Shown here piece by piece: positions 1-6,715 of a DNA stretch of 64,000 bases. A model generated the notes under the pieces. That model had not been told where the DNA came from and did not search any database. It was given only the letters and a program-made list of their open reading frames with translations. The stretch comes from Roseburia_D yibonii (GTDB lineage: Bacteria > Bacillota > Clostridia > Lachnospirales > Lachnospiraceae). Position numbers and translations under genes: made by a program. Numbering within the stretch: the stretch's first letter is position 1; the number at the start of each line of letters is the position of its first letter. The stretch covers positions 1-64,000 of the forward strand of contig NZ_JACOQH010000007.1 in NCBI RefSeq assembly GCF_014297335.1, read 5' to 3'.

Positions 1-262
1 TCTGTTCAGGATTCAGAGGCGAATACTTTACGCTCTTTTGCGCCTGTTCCGCTTCTGGCATGACTGGAACAGATGTAAGAGCTGGAAGTTGCAGATATCT
101 GCTTAATCAGCAGACACTATTTACCAATACATTTTATCCGTGGGTCGGTGGCAGCTGTATCGGCAGCTATTTTATCAGCAATACCAGCAGTCATTATGAC
201 TGGGCGATGAAGAAAATGAAAGCGCACAAAAGGAAGATAGAGGAAAACAGAAAAACCAAATA
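1..262 (+). other. Unidentified open frame, probably gene debris
   Basis: A frame stays open from the window edge to a stop at 260-262; its first ATG is at 60. The predicted peptide has a hydrophobic, aromatic stretch followed by a very basic tail rich in K and R, like the C-terminus of a small membrane protein. I do not recognise a family. No ribosome binding site precedes the ATG, so if it is real it is more likely the 3' end of something starting left of the window. The following 150 bases hold an ABC-transporter scrap, so the whole 1-420 stretch reads as decayed DNA. Confidence 0.2.
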
Positions 263-285
263 GGTCGAAAAGATCTTTAACCGCG

Positions 286-384
286 ACGGAGAATCCGGCA
301 GCAAGCGTTGACGCGTACAACGAGAAATACATTCAGGAGGCGATCAGTGAGCTCTGTAAAGGGAAAACGCTTCTTGTCATTGCG
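286..384 (+). pseudogene. Remnant of an ABC transporter ATPase domain
   Basis: Read in the frame of base 310, this stretch encodes a D-loop followed by SVDAYNEKYIQEAISELCKG and then KTLLVIA. This is the usual sequence just after Walker B in ABC exporter ATPases and would normally run into the H-loop (AHRL). Here the frame continues instead into unrelated sequence (FLNSH). Walker A, signature and Walker B are absent upstream. It is a fragment of about 33 codons left from a lost exporter gene. Nothing suggests it is translated. Confidence 0.6.
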
Positions 385-419
385 TTCTTAAATTCGCATG
401 TCTGTCAGTTCCCGTTTTG

Positions 420-428
420 TGTTATAAT
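420..428 (+). promoter_or_regulatory. Extended -10 promoter of the GNAT gene
   Basis: TGTTATAAT gives an extended -10 (TGnTATAAT) with TATAAT at 423-428, 36 bases before the acetyltransferase start. No good -35 hexamer is seen 17 bases upstream, as is common for extended -10 promoters. Confidence 0.5.
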
Positions 429-463
429 GGCAAGGCACGAAAAACGAGAGGAGAACGCAGAAC

Positions 464-892
464 ATGAGTATGGAACTGACAGACCGGATTCTGCCGGAGG
501 ACGAAAAAGCGGTATTTGAGGGACTGCTGGCATTTAATCTGGCGCATCTTGAGGATAAAGAGCCAAGAGATTTGGGTATTTATGAGAGAGACGGAGAAAA
601 TAAGATCGTTGCCGGGATCATTGGCTATACGCATGGAAACTGGCTTATGATCAAGTATCTTTGGGTGAAAGAAGATCTGCGCGGTCAGGGAACCGGGAAA
701 AAGCTTCTTTTGGAAGCAGAAAAAGAGGCGGAAAAAAGAAACTGCAAATATGTGTTTTTAGATACTTTCAGTTTTCAGGCTCCGGAATTTTATAAAAAAT
801 ACGGATATCAAGAGCAGTTTGCACTGGAGAACTATCCGCTTACAGGAAAGAGATATTATTACACCAAAAGCCTGACGCATGCGGCGGAATAG
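464..892 (+). CDS. GNAT family N-acetyltransferase
   Basis: This 142-residue protein has the length and order of a single-domain GNAT acetyltransferase. The acetyl-CoA pyrophosphate loop lies near residues 71-78 (LRGQGTGK, fitting R/Q-x-x-G-x-G/A) after a beta-strand ending KYLWVKED. The C-terminal part has the familiar APEFYKKYGY segment. The start ATG at 464 follows GAGAGGAG at a good distance. It would transfer an acetyl group from acetyl-CoA to an amine; the substrate cannot be told from sequence. It is probably cotranscribed with the amidohydrolase 10 bases downstream, though no functional link is evident. Confidence 0.85.
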   Translation: MSMELTDRILPEDEKAVFEGLLAFNLAHLEDKEPRDLGIYERDGENKIVAGIIGYTHGNWLMIKYLWVKEDLRGQGTGKKLLLEAEKEAEKRNCKYVFLDTFSFQAPEFYKKYGYQEQFALENYPLTGKRYYYTKSLTHAAE

Positions 893-902
893 GGAGTGCA
901 TC

Positions 903-1997
903 ATGGAGAAAGATCTACTGAATAAAATCATAGCATTACGGAAAAAACTGCATGAAATACCGGAGAGATCCCTTGCGGAAACAAAAACGAAGCAGACACT
1001 GATGCAGTTCTTACAGGAGAACACAACACTTTCGATCGTAGACTGTGGAAAATGGTTTTATGCTGTACGGAAAGCGGATGTCGGGGACAGGAAGGCACCG
1101 GTTGCTTTCCGGGCGGATATGGACGCGGTGTGCGCGAAAGGCGGACAGCCGGGACATTACTGCGGACATGATGGACACAGCAGCATACTTGCGGGGCTTG
1201 CACTTTACCTTGATAAAGGAAAAACAGAGCTAAACCGGGATGTGTATTTTATCTTTCAGCCCGTGGAAGAAACCGGACAGGGGGCAAAGCTCTGTCTTCC
1301 ATTGCTTGAGGAAAAGAAGATCGGCGAAATTTATGGACTTCATAATATTCCGGGCTATCCGAAAAATCATATTCTGATCAAAGAGGGAACCTTTGCATGC
1401 GCATCGACCGGGATTGAGATTCGTATGACCGGGACACCGAGCCATGCGGCTTATCCGGAAGCAGGAAAAAATCCGGGATTTGCGCTTGCAAAGCTTTTGC
1501 TTGAGGTGGAAAAACTTATGGAACAGGTAAATGAGACCAGAGGATTTGTGCGGATGACCCTGATCGGAATGGAGATCGGCAGTGATAGCTATGGAGTTTC
1601 GGCATCGGACGGGGTGCTGCGCCTGACCGTCCGGGGCGAGCGCGAATGTGTATTTGAAGAATATGTTGCCGCAATCAAAGAGCTTGCAAAAGAGCGGGCA
1701 AAGGAAGAAAATCTTACGCTCGCGATCCATGAGATCGAGCGTTTCCCTGCAACAGAAAATCATATGGATTCCGTAAAAAAACTCCGTGCCTGCGCGGCGA
1801 AGCAGGGGCTTCCTGTTACAGAGCTAAAAGAGCCGATGCGCTGGTCGGAAGATTTTGGATATTATTTACAGAAAACAGAGGGAGCATTTTTCGGGATCGG
1901 AGACGGAGAGGATCATGTCCAGCTGCACACGGAGCAGTATGAATTCCCGGATGAGATCATAGAGACTGCGGTTCGGATGTTTGGGGGACTGGTCTGA
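903..1997 (+). CDS. M20D family amidohydrolase (N-acyl-amino-acid or peptide hydrolase)
   Basis: The 364-residue protein is a metallopeptidase-fold amidohydrolase of the M20D group (hippurate hydrolase / IAA-amino acid hydrolase type). Visible markers are FRADMDAV (metal-binding Asp region), GHDGHSSILAG with the metal His residues, QPVEETGQGA with the catalytic Glu, and HNIPGYP. The lid/dimerisation domain sits in the middle and the last metal His is near HTEQYEFPDE. The start at 903 is chosen over an upstream in-frame ATG at 879 because 879 overlaps the GNAT gene, while AGGGAG precedes 903. There is no signal peptide, so it is cytoplasmic. It would cleave N-acylated amino acids or similar amides; exact substrate unknown. 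Confidence 0.85.
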   Translation: MEKDLLNKIIALRKKLHEIPERSLAETKTKQTLMQFLQENTTLSIVDCGKWFYAVRKADVGDRKAPVAFRADMDAVCAKGGQPGHYCGHDGHSSILAGLALYLDKGKTELNRDVYFIFQPVEETGQGAKLCLPLLEEKKIGEIYGLHNIPGYPKNHILIKEGTFACASTGIEIRMTGTPSHAAYPEAGKNPGFALAKLLLEVEKLMEQVNETRGFVRMTLIGMEIGSDSYGVSASDGVLRLTVRGERECVFEEYVAAIKELAKERAKEENLTLAIHEIERFPATENHMDSVKKLRACAAKQGLPVTELKEPMRWSEDFGYYLQKTEGAFFGIGDGEDHVQLHTEQYEFPDEIIETAVRMFGGLV

Positions 1998-2005
1998 TTA
2001 CTCTG

Positions 2006-2030
2006 AAATTTATGAGTGACTCACAAATTT
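2006..2030. promoter_or_regulatory. 25-bp near-palindrome, candidate operator
   Basis: AAATTT, then TGAGTGACTCA, then AAATTT form an almost perfect dyad (mismatches only at symmetrical positions 7/19 and the centre). It lies 80 bases before the PPOX/HxlR frame and 9 bases after the amidohydrolase stop. It has no T-tract, so an operator is more likely than a terminator. Confidence 0.45.
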
Positions 2031-2110
2031 GCTAATATCTTGTTTGCGCCAAGCAGATTTCCTATAATGAGCTCATCTTAAAACAAAAGTGAATCAGGAG
2101 GGAATCTGAA

Positions 2111-2692
2111 ATGTTAAATGAGAATGTAAAAAAGGTATTAAAAGAGAGTATGTGGGATCTTGCAACCTGTGCAGACAATGAACCGAATGTGGTTCCAGTG
2201 GCGTTTAAGGATGTGACCGATGACGGAAAGCTGCTGGTCGGAGATGTGTTCCTTGAAACAACATTAAAAAATATAAGAGAAAATGGCGGAAAAATCGCAA
2301 TCTCCGCATACAGCGCAGAGAACCTCGAAGGCTATCAGATTAAGGGAACGGCTTCTTATGTGACAGAAGGAGAAGTGGTCGCCACTTTTAAGGCAATGGT
2401 GGAAAAAATGTTTAACGGCGCGGCTACGGCAAAGGGAGCGCCTGTTTTCATTCGTGCATGGCGCAGCCTGTTTTGGAAAATAGCCACTCATAAATTTCAT
2501 AGTTACTACAAAAAAGAAGGATTTTCGTATATGATGAAAGAAAAAGAGGTGAGTGCGTTGTATCAGAAAAAAATGGAAGAAGATATCCGCTGCCCGTTGG
2601 AATACGGCCTTAGCGTATTTGGAGGTAAATGGAAATCACGGATCATCTGCGTATTGGCGGCGAAAAATGGTGTGACAGTGCCTTTTCTGTGA
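2111..2692 (+). pseudogene. PPOX flavoprotein joined to a truncated HxlR regulator
   Basis: Residues 1 to about 110 match the pyridoxamine 5'-phosphate oxidase-like split-barrel FMN family (small flavoproteins of about 120-130 residues). After AATAKGA the sequence no longer resembles that fold. From about residue 140 (MMKEKEVS, with its own AAGAAGGA-like site before an ATG near 2530) it becomes the N-terminal part of an HxlR winged-helix regulator (CPLEYGLSVFGGKWKSRI). It stops after about 52 residues, where the family normally continues for another 50-60. I read it as two genes that each lost their 3' end and now share one frame. A natural PPOX-HxlR fusion is possible, but the missing HTH half argues against a working regulator. 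Strong AGGAGG-type site before 2111. Confidence 0.6.
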
Positions 2693-2707
2693 CCTTTTAG
2701 AAAAATT

Positions 2708-2947
2708 TTAAAATGTCATCTGGCCGTCTGCGCTTTTTGCGTTGAATTCCGGGAGACAGTTCTTTAAAAAGTCGGCTCTTTTGGCTTCGTCCAACACACA
2801 ATAGTAGCGTGCGGTCTGGGCATTTTTCCAGGACGGAGCCTGAATGCCCGCATCTACAAGCTGCCGGATCTGGTCTTCGGTGACAGACTTGCTGCCATCG
2901 AAGGCGCGTACACTTCTTCTGCTTTCTAATAAAGTCTGAAATTCCAT
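2708..2947 (-). pseudogene. Truncated nitroreductase family protein (N-terminal third)
   Basis: The 79-residue frame begins MEFQTLLESRRSVRAFD, a classic nitroreductase start including the FMN-binding RRSVR motif, and continues through AGIQAPSWKNAQ. It ends at residue 79 where family members run to about 170-200 residues, so the C-terminal FMN- and dimer-forming part is gone. The start at 2947 has GGAGGA upstream. It faces the broken HxlR gene and both break within about 30 bases of each other (2670-2710), so one deletion probably removed both 3' ends. Confidence 0.75.
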
Positions 2948-2971
2948 ATATTTCCTCCATGAACAATAACA

Positions 2972-2987
2972 GTTAGTCTGTACTAAC
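2972..2987. promoter_or_regulatory. Candidate HxlR-type operator of the nitroreductase remnant
   Basis: GTTAGT-CTGT-ACTAAC is a perfect 6-bp dyad with a 4-base spacer, placed 25 bases upstream of the nitroreductase start. Similar GTAC/TTAC-type dyads are typical HxlR sites next to nitroreductase genes. It would now be an orphan site because the local HxlR is truncated. Confidence 0.45.
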
Positions 2988-3046
2988 ATCTTATTCCACA
3001 GGGAGGAAAAAGTCAATCCCGTATCGGTCGAGCCGGTTATCCAATG

Positions 3047-3066
3047 CTTTAAGATAACTTTAAGAT
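3047..3066 (+). promoter_or_regulatory. Tandem direct repeat, candidate response-regulator box
   Basis: CTTTAAGAT occurs twice, at 3047-3055 and 3058-3066, with an 11-bp period (one helical turn). This is the usual arrangement for dimers of OmpR/PhoB-type regulators. A possible -10 (TAGAAT, 3097-3102) follows with a poor -35, as expected for an activated promoter. The downstream operon encodes exactly such a regulator, so autoregulation is likely. Confidence 0.5.
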
Positions 3067-3127
3067 TCCATTATGCCAGGTTTTAAAAAGACAGACTAGA
3101 ATGGCTGGCATAAGGAGGAAAATTACA

Positions 3128-4579
3128 ATGAAAAAAATATGGAAAAAGACAGGAAGAATCGTTTTGGTAGGTGCCCTGGCGTGTGCCGTTTTGTGGAGTG
3201 GAATCAGACACAAAACAGGGGATTATATCGATCGGATGGAGAAAAAATATGATCCGGTCGGAGCGGAGGTTGTGTTAATAGAAAACGGACAGATTACAGA
3301 GGTAAGAGATTATGGATATGCAGATAAGGAAAAGAAAATAAAAACAGATGAAAATACCCGTTTTCGGATTGCATCCATTTCCAAAACAATGACTGCATAT
3401 GCGGTCATGCAGCTGGTGGACGAAGGAAAACTTGATCTGGATGTGCCGGTAAATCAATATTTAAAACAATGGAAAATACCGGATGGAACTTATGACGGAG
3501 ATCAGGTAACGCTCCGTATGCTGATGTCCCATACGGCGGGACTCAGTGGATGTGCGGATGCGGTGAATGAAGATGAGCATGGACTTCTGGCGGCAGAAAA
3601 ATTAACACAGGCGGATGTTCATATAAAAACGAAACCGGGGAGCTCTTTTGCCTATTCGGAATTTGCCGGATATGGAATCTGTCAGCTTGTGATAGAGGAT
3701 GTTACAGGAGAAAAATTTGAGGATTATATGCAAAAAGAAATATTTAAACCGCTTGGCATGGATCATACCAGCTATGAAAAAACAGGAGCAATGGCGGTGC
3801 CGTATGCAGGTAAGGGAAAACCGATCGCTTGTAATGATGTGGTGTTAAGTGGAGCTGGAGGCGTGATAACGACAGCAACGGATCTGGCCAAATTCGATAT
3901 TGCGCTGATGGATTATGCCCGGCGTGGAAATGGCGAGATGTTTTTGGCGCAGAAGAATACGGAAAGTGAGGCCGGAGTATATGGTCTTGGAATCATTCCG
4001 AGAAAATTGAAGGATGGGCGTACCGTTTATGAGCATAATGGCACGTTGACCGGATGGAATGCACAGCTCGTTCTGGAGCCGGAGAGCCGCTCTGGAATTA
4101 CAATCGTTACAAATTCGGATAAAGCCTTTTATTTTACTTATGATCTTATGGAAGCATGGGCAGATCATACGCTTGGAGAGCCGGTGGCAGATCCGCTGTT
4201 AAAAAAGCTTGAAAGAATGATTTTATATGCAATAATAGTAGGTGGAATCCTTGATTTTTGTGTTGGAATAACATTATTCCATGGAATAAAAAAGAAGCGG
4301 CTGATGGAAAGAAAATCTGCAGCAGGAAAAGTGACGGGAGGACTGCTTTCCGCATTTTACTGCGTGGCAGCCTATCTTTTGTTTTATACGGATCTGCCGT
4401 TTCGGATCTGTTTTGGAATGGCAGATAATTATCTGTTTACGTTTTTTACACCAGCATTTGCTATTGTACTGGTTGAGGGATTTGTAATGATATTACTGCT
4501 GGCATTCCGAATGAACCAAAGGAAAGTGAAAGAGAAAGGAAAATGTGCAGAGTATGCCAAAAGTACTGGTGGTAGATGA
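3128..4579 (+). CDS. Membrane-anchored serine hydrolase, class C beta-lactamase/PBP fold
   Basis: The 483-residue protein starts with a signal-anchor helix (about residues 8-27), followed by a beta-lactamase-related domain. The SxxK nucleophile motif is SISK at residues 83-86. The second motif is Y-S-E rather than the usual Y-x-N, and the third box HNGTLTG replaces KTG with the H-x-G form used by many esterase/DD-peptidase relatives. Three hydrophobic segments close the protein (about residues 367-470). The start at 3128 is chosen because AAGGAGGAA lies just upstream; the ATG at 3101 does not have one. It overlaps the response regulator by 35 bases. The likely role is cell-envelope peptide or ester hydrolysis rather than antibiotic resistance; substrate unknown. 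Confidence 0.8.
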   Translation: MKKIWKKTGRIVLVGALACAVLWSGIRHKTGDYIDRMEKKYDPVGAEVVLIENGQITEVRDYGYADKEKKIKTDENTRFRIASISKTMTAYAVMQLVDEGKLDLDVPVNQYLKQWKIPDGTYDGDQVTLRMLMSHTAGLSGCADAVNEDEHGLLAAEKLTQADVHIKTKPGSSFAYSEFAGYGICQLVIEDVTGEKFEDYMQKEIFKPLGMDHTSYEKTGAMAVPYAGKGKPIACNDVVLSGAGGVITTATDLAKFDIALMDYARRGNGEMFLAQKNTESEAGVYGLGIIPRKLKDGRTVYEHNGTLTGWNAQLVLEPESRSGITIVTNSDKAFYFTYDLMEAWADHTLGEPVADPLLKKLERMILYAIIVGGILDFCVGITLFHGIKKKRLMERKSAAGKVTGGLLSAFYCVAAYLLFYTDLPFRICFGMADNYLFTFFTPAFAIVLVEGFVMILLLAFRMNQRKVKEKGKCAEYAKSTGGR

Positions 4580-5240
4580 TGAGACCGAAATACGACAGAT
4601 GCTATTAAAATATTTAAAAAGGGAGGGAATTTGTGGAATTGAGTGTGAAAACGGAACTGAGGCGCTGGCGTATTTAAAAGAAAATGCTGTGGATCTGGTG
4701 ATCTTAGATATCATGATGGCAGGAATGGACGGGTTTGAAGTTCTAAAACAGATCCGCCAGAGAATGGGAGAAATTCCGGTGATCCTTTTGAGTGCAAGGC
4801 AGGAAGAATATGACAAGGTGCTTGGACTTGGACTGGGAGCGGATGATTATGTGACAAAGCCGTTCAGTCCGGGAGAGATGATGGCAAGAGTAAAAGTGCA
4901 GCTCAGAAAAGGAATGAAAATCGAAAAAAAGGCAGAACGGATACTGGAAGCAGACGGACTTCGCATGGATACAGAGAGCTGCCAGGTGACAGTAGATGGC
5001 AGAGAGGTCGTGCTTGCAGGCAAGGAATTCTGGTTGTTAAAATTTTTTATGGAACATCCGGGACAGGTATTTACCAAGGCACAGATTTATCATCATGTGT
5101 GGGAGGATGGCTACGAGGACGATAATACGGTTATGGTCTACATCAGTAAACTGCGCGAAAAACTGGAAGACAAACCGAATGAGAGAATATGGATACAGAC
5201 GATTCGGGGAATTGGATATCGTTTTGGAGGAAGCAGATGA
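4545..5240 (+). CDS. OmpR/PhoB-family response regulator
   Basis: Residues 1-120 are a receiver domain (LVVDDE acidic pocket, phospho-acceptor Asp at about residue 55 in LDIMMAGMDG, the K of VTKPF). Residues 130-231 form a winged-helix DNA-binding domain ending IRGIGYRF. The frame can start at GTG 4545 or at ATG 4554; GTG is kept because AAAGGA is close to it, but this is uncertain. It overlaps the hydrolase gene by 35 bases and the kinase by an ATGA, so the three are translationally coupled. The direct repeat at 3047-3066 is a plausible target. Confidence 0.9.
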   Translation: MQSMPKVLVVDDETEIRQMLLKYLKREGICGIECENGTEALAYLKENAVDLVILDIMMAGMDGFEVLKQIRQRMGEIPVILLSARQEEYDKVLGLGLGADDYVTKPFSPGEMMARVKVQLRKGMKIEKKAERILEADGLRMDTESCQVTVDGREVVLAGKEFWLLKFFMEHPGQVFTKAQIYHHVWEDGYEDDNTVMVYISKLREKLEDKPNERIWIQTIRGIGYRFGGSR

Positions 5241-6682
5241 AACTGAAGTATAAAATAGGTGGTCTGTTTTTGCTGTCGACCTCCATATCAGTTGGTGTGT
5301 TCTGCCTGTTTTTTTATTATGTGATCCACATTGGATATTTTGGCGGAATCACCGCAGAGGATATGTTACATGCATTAGAAACAGCGGGAGACCAGCTGGA
5401 GGCAGCAGGCGGTATGGCAGAAGATGAGTCATATCTGACAGATTTTGTGAATGCACTGGATAAACAAAATCATCCGATGCTTTTTGCGGTAAAATGTGGG
5501 GAAGTATGTGGTGCCGGGGCGGATACGCCACAGATCTTTGAGAGGCGTGAACTTTCAGAAGCGGCAAATGGAAGAGGGGAGATTGCAGGAACATATAAAG
5601 TTCGTGTCCTTTCCGGAAATGTGAACGGTCAGGAGTATGATATTGTATGTTATGTAAACTACAATGATTACGAAACCATATCTTATGCTTTTAATCCGCT
5701 GCGAGGAAAAGGCGTACTCGGGAAAATTGCTTTATTCGGAGTAGGAATCACAGTTTTTATCATGATGATACTTTTATGGCTGTTTGGAAGAAAGCTTGTG
5801 CGGCGTGTCACAAATATGTATCAGGTGATGCAGGAATTATCGATGGATCATATGGATGTGCGCATGGAAGAAAAAGGAAATGACGAGTTGACAGTCATGG
5901 CAGAAGGATTCAATTCTATGGCGGAAAAATTAGAAAAACAGTATCAGGAAAAGGCAGAACTGGAACAGAAAAAAAGAGAATTGGTGTCGATAATTTCGCA
6001 TGATCTAAGAACTCCTCTCTCCTCGGTTATGGGGTATGCTGAAATGCTTTGTGATGGGATCTATGAGTCGAAAGAGGAGCAAAAACAGTATGCAGATATT
6101 ATTCGCAGAAAATCGGTTTATATGGAAAAACTGCTTACAGAACTGCTGGAGTATTCGAGACTTGAAATGGGAACGATGCGGCTGTGCAGGGAAAAAACCG
6201 ACTTGACAGAGCTGGTAAGGGAGATACTGATCGAATATTATCCGCAAATTGAAAAAAATGGCTATGAACTGGAACTTAAAATACCGGAGTATGCGATCTG
6301 CGGCGAATGGGATGCACAAAGAATCGGAAGAGTGATTCGAAATCTGATTGAAAACGCCTTAAAATACGGTATGGATGGAAAGAAGCTGACGGTCTCTGTG
6401 AAAAAAGAAGGAGAGCTGGCAGTGTTTGGAATACGGGATTATGGCAGGGGTGTATCCAAAGAAGAACTTCCCTATATGACAGAACTTTTTTATCGTGGAG
6501 ACAGTGCAAGAAACAGCAGGGCAGGAGGAATGGGACTCGGCCTTTATATAGCTGAGGAGATCATTGAGAGGCATGGAGGAAAATTTTGTATAAAAAGTGA
6601 TAGGGGATGGGGATTTTTGGTAAAAATAATATTGCCATTGACAGAAAAAAGTCTATCCCAGCAGGTGGATTCTGTGGTATGA
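5237..6682 (+). CDS. Membrane sensor histidine kinase
   Basis: The 481-residue kinase has TM1 near residues 7-29, an external sensor region of about 135 residues with no recognised fold, TM2 near 170-190, a HAMP segment, a HisKA domain with His255 in IISHDLRTPL, and an HATPase domain (N box LIENALKYG, G1 DYGRGV, G2 GMGLGLYIAEEI). The start at 5237 lies in ATGA with the regulator's stop and has GGAGG upstream. An earlier in-frame start at 5189 would sit inside the regulator. It forms a two-component pair with the preceding gene and probably senses an envelope signal related to the serine hydrolase. Confidence 0.9.
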   Translation: MKLKYKIGGLFLLSTSISVGVFCLFFYYVIHIGYFGGITAEDMLHALETAGDQLEAAGGMAEDESYLTDFVNALDKQNHPMLFAVKCGEVCGAGADTPQIFERRELSEAANGRGEIAGTYKVRVLSGNVNGQEYDIVCYVNYNDYETISYAFNPLRGKGVLGKIALFGVGITVFIMMILLWLFGRKLVRRVTNMYQVMQELSMDHMDVRMEEKGNDELTVMAEGFNSMAEKLEKQYQEKAELEQKKRELVSIISHDLRTPLSSVMGYAEMLCDGIYESKEEQKQYADIIRRKSVYMEKLLTELLEYSRLEMGTMRLCREKTDLTELVREILIEYYPQIEKNGYELELKIPEYAICGEWDAQRIGRVIRNLIENALKYGMDGKKLTVSVKKEGELAVFGIRDYGRGVSKEELPYMTELFYRGDSARNSRAGGMGLGLYIAEEIIERHGGKFCIKSDRGWGFLVKIILPLTEKSLSQQVDSVV

Positions 6683-6715
6683 TATGGTAAAAGTACAGTA
6701 CATGGGGGAATATGT

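Noticed and set aside
3128..4579. Antibiotic-resistance beta-lactamase call
   Set aside because: The fold and SxxK are present, but the second and third motifs differ from true class C enzymes and the protein is membrane anchored with extra helices; a general envelope hydrolase is safer.
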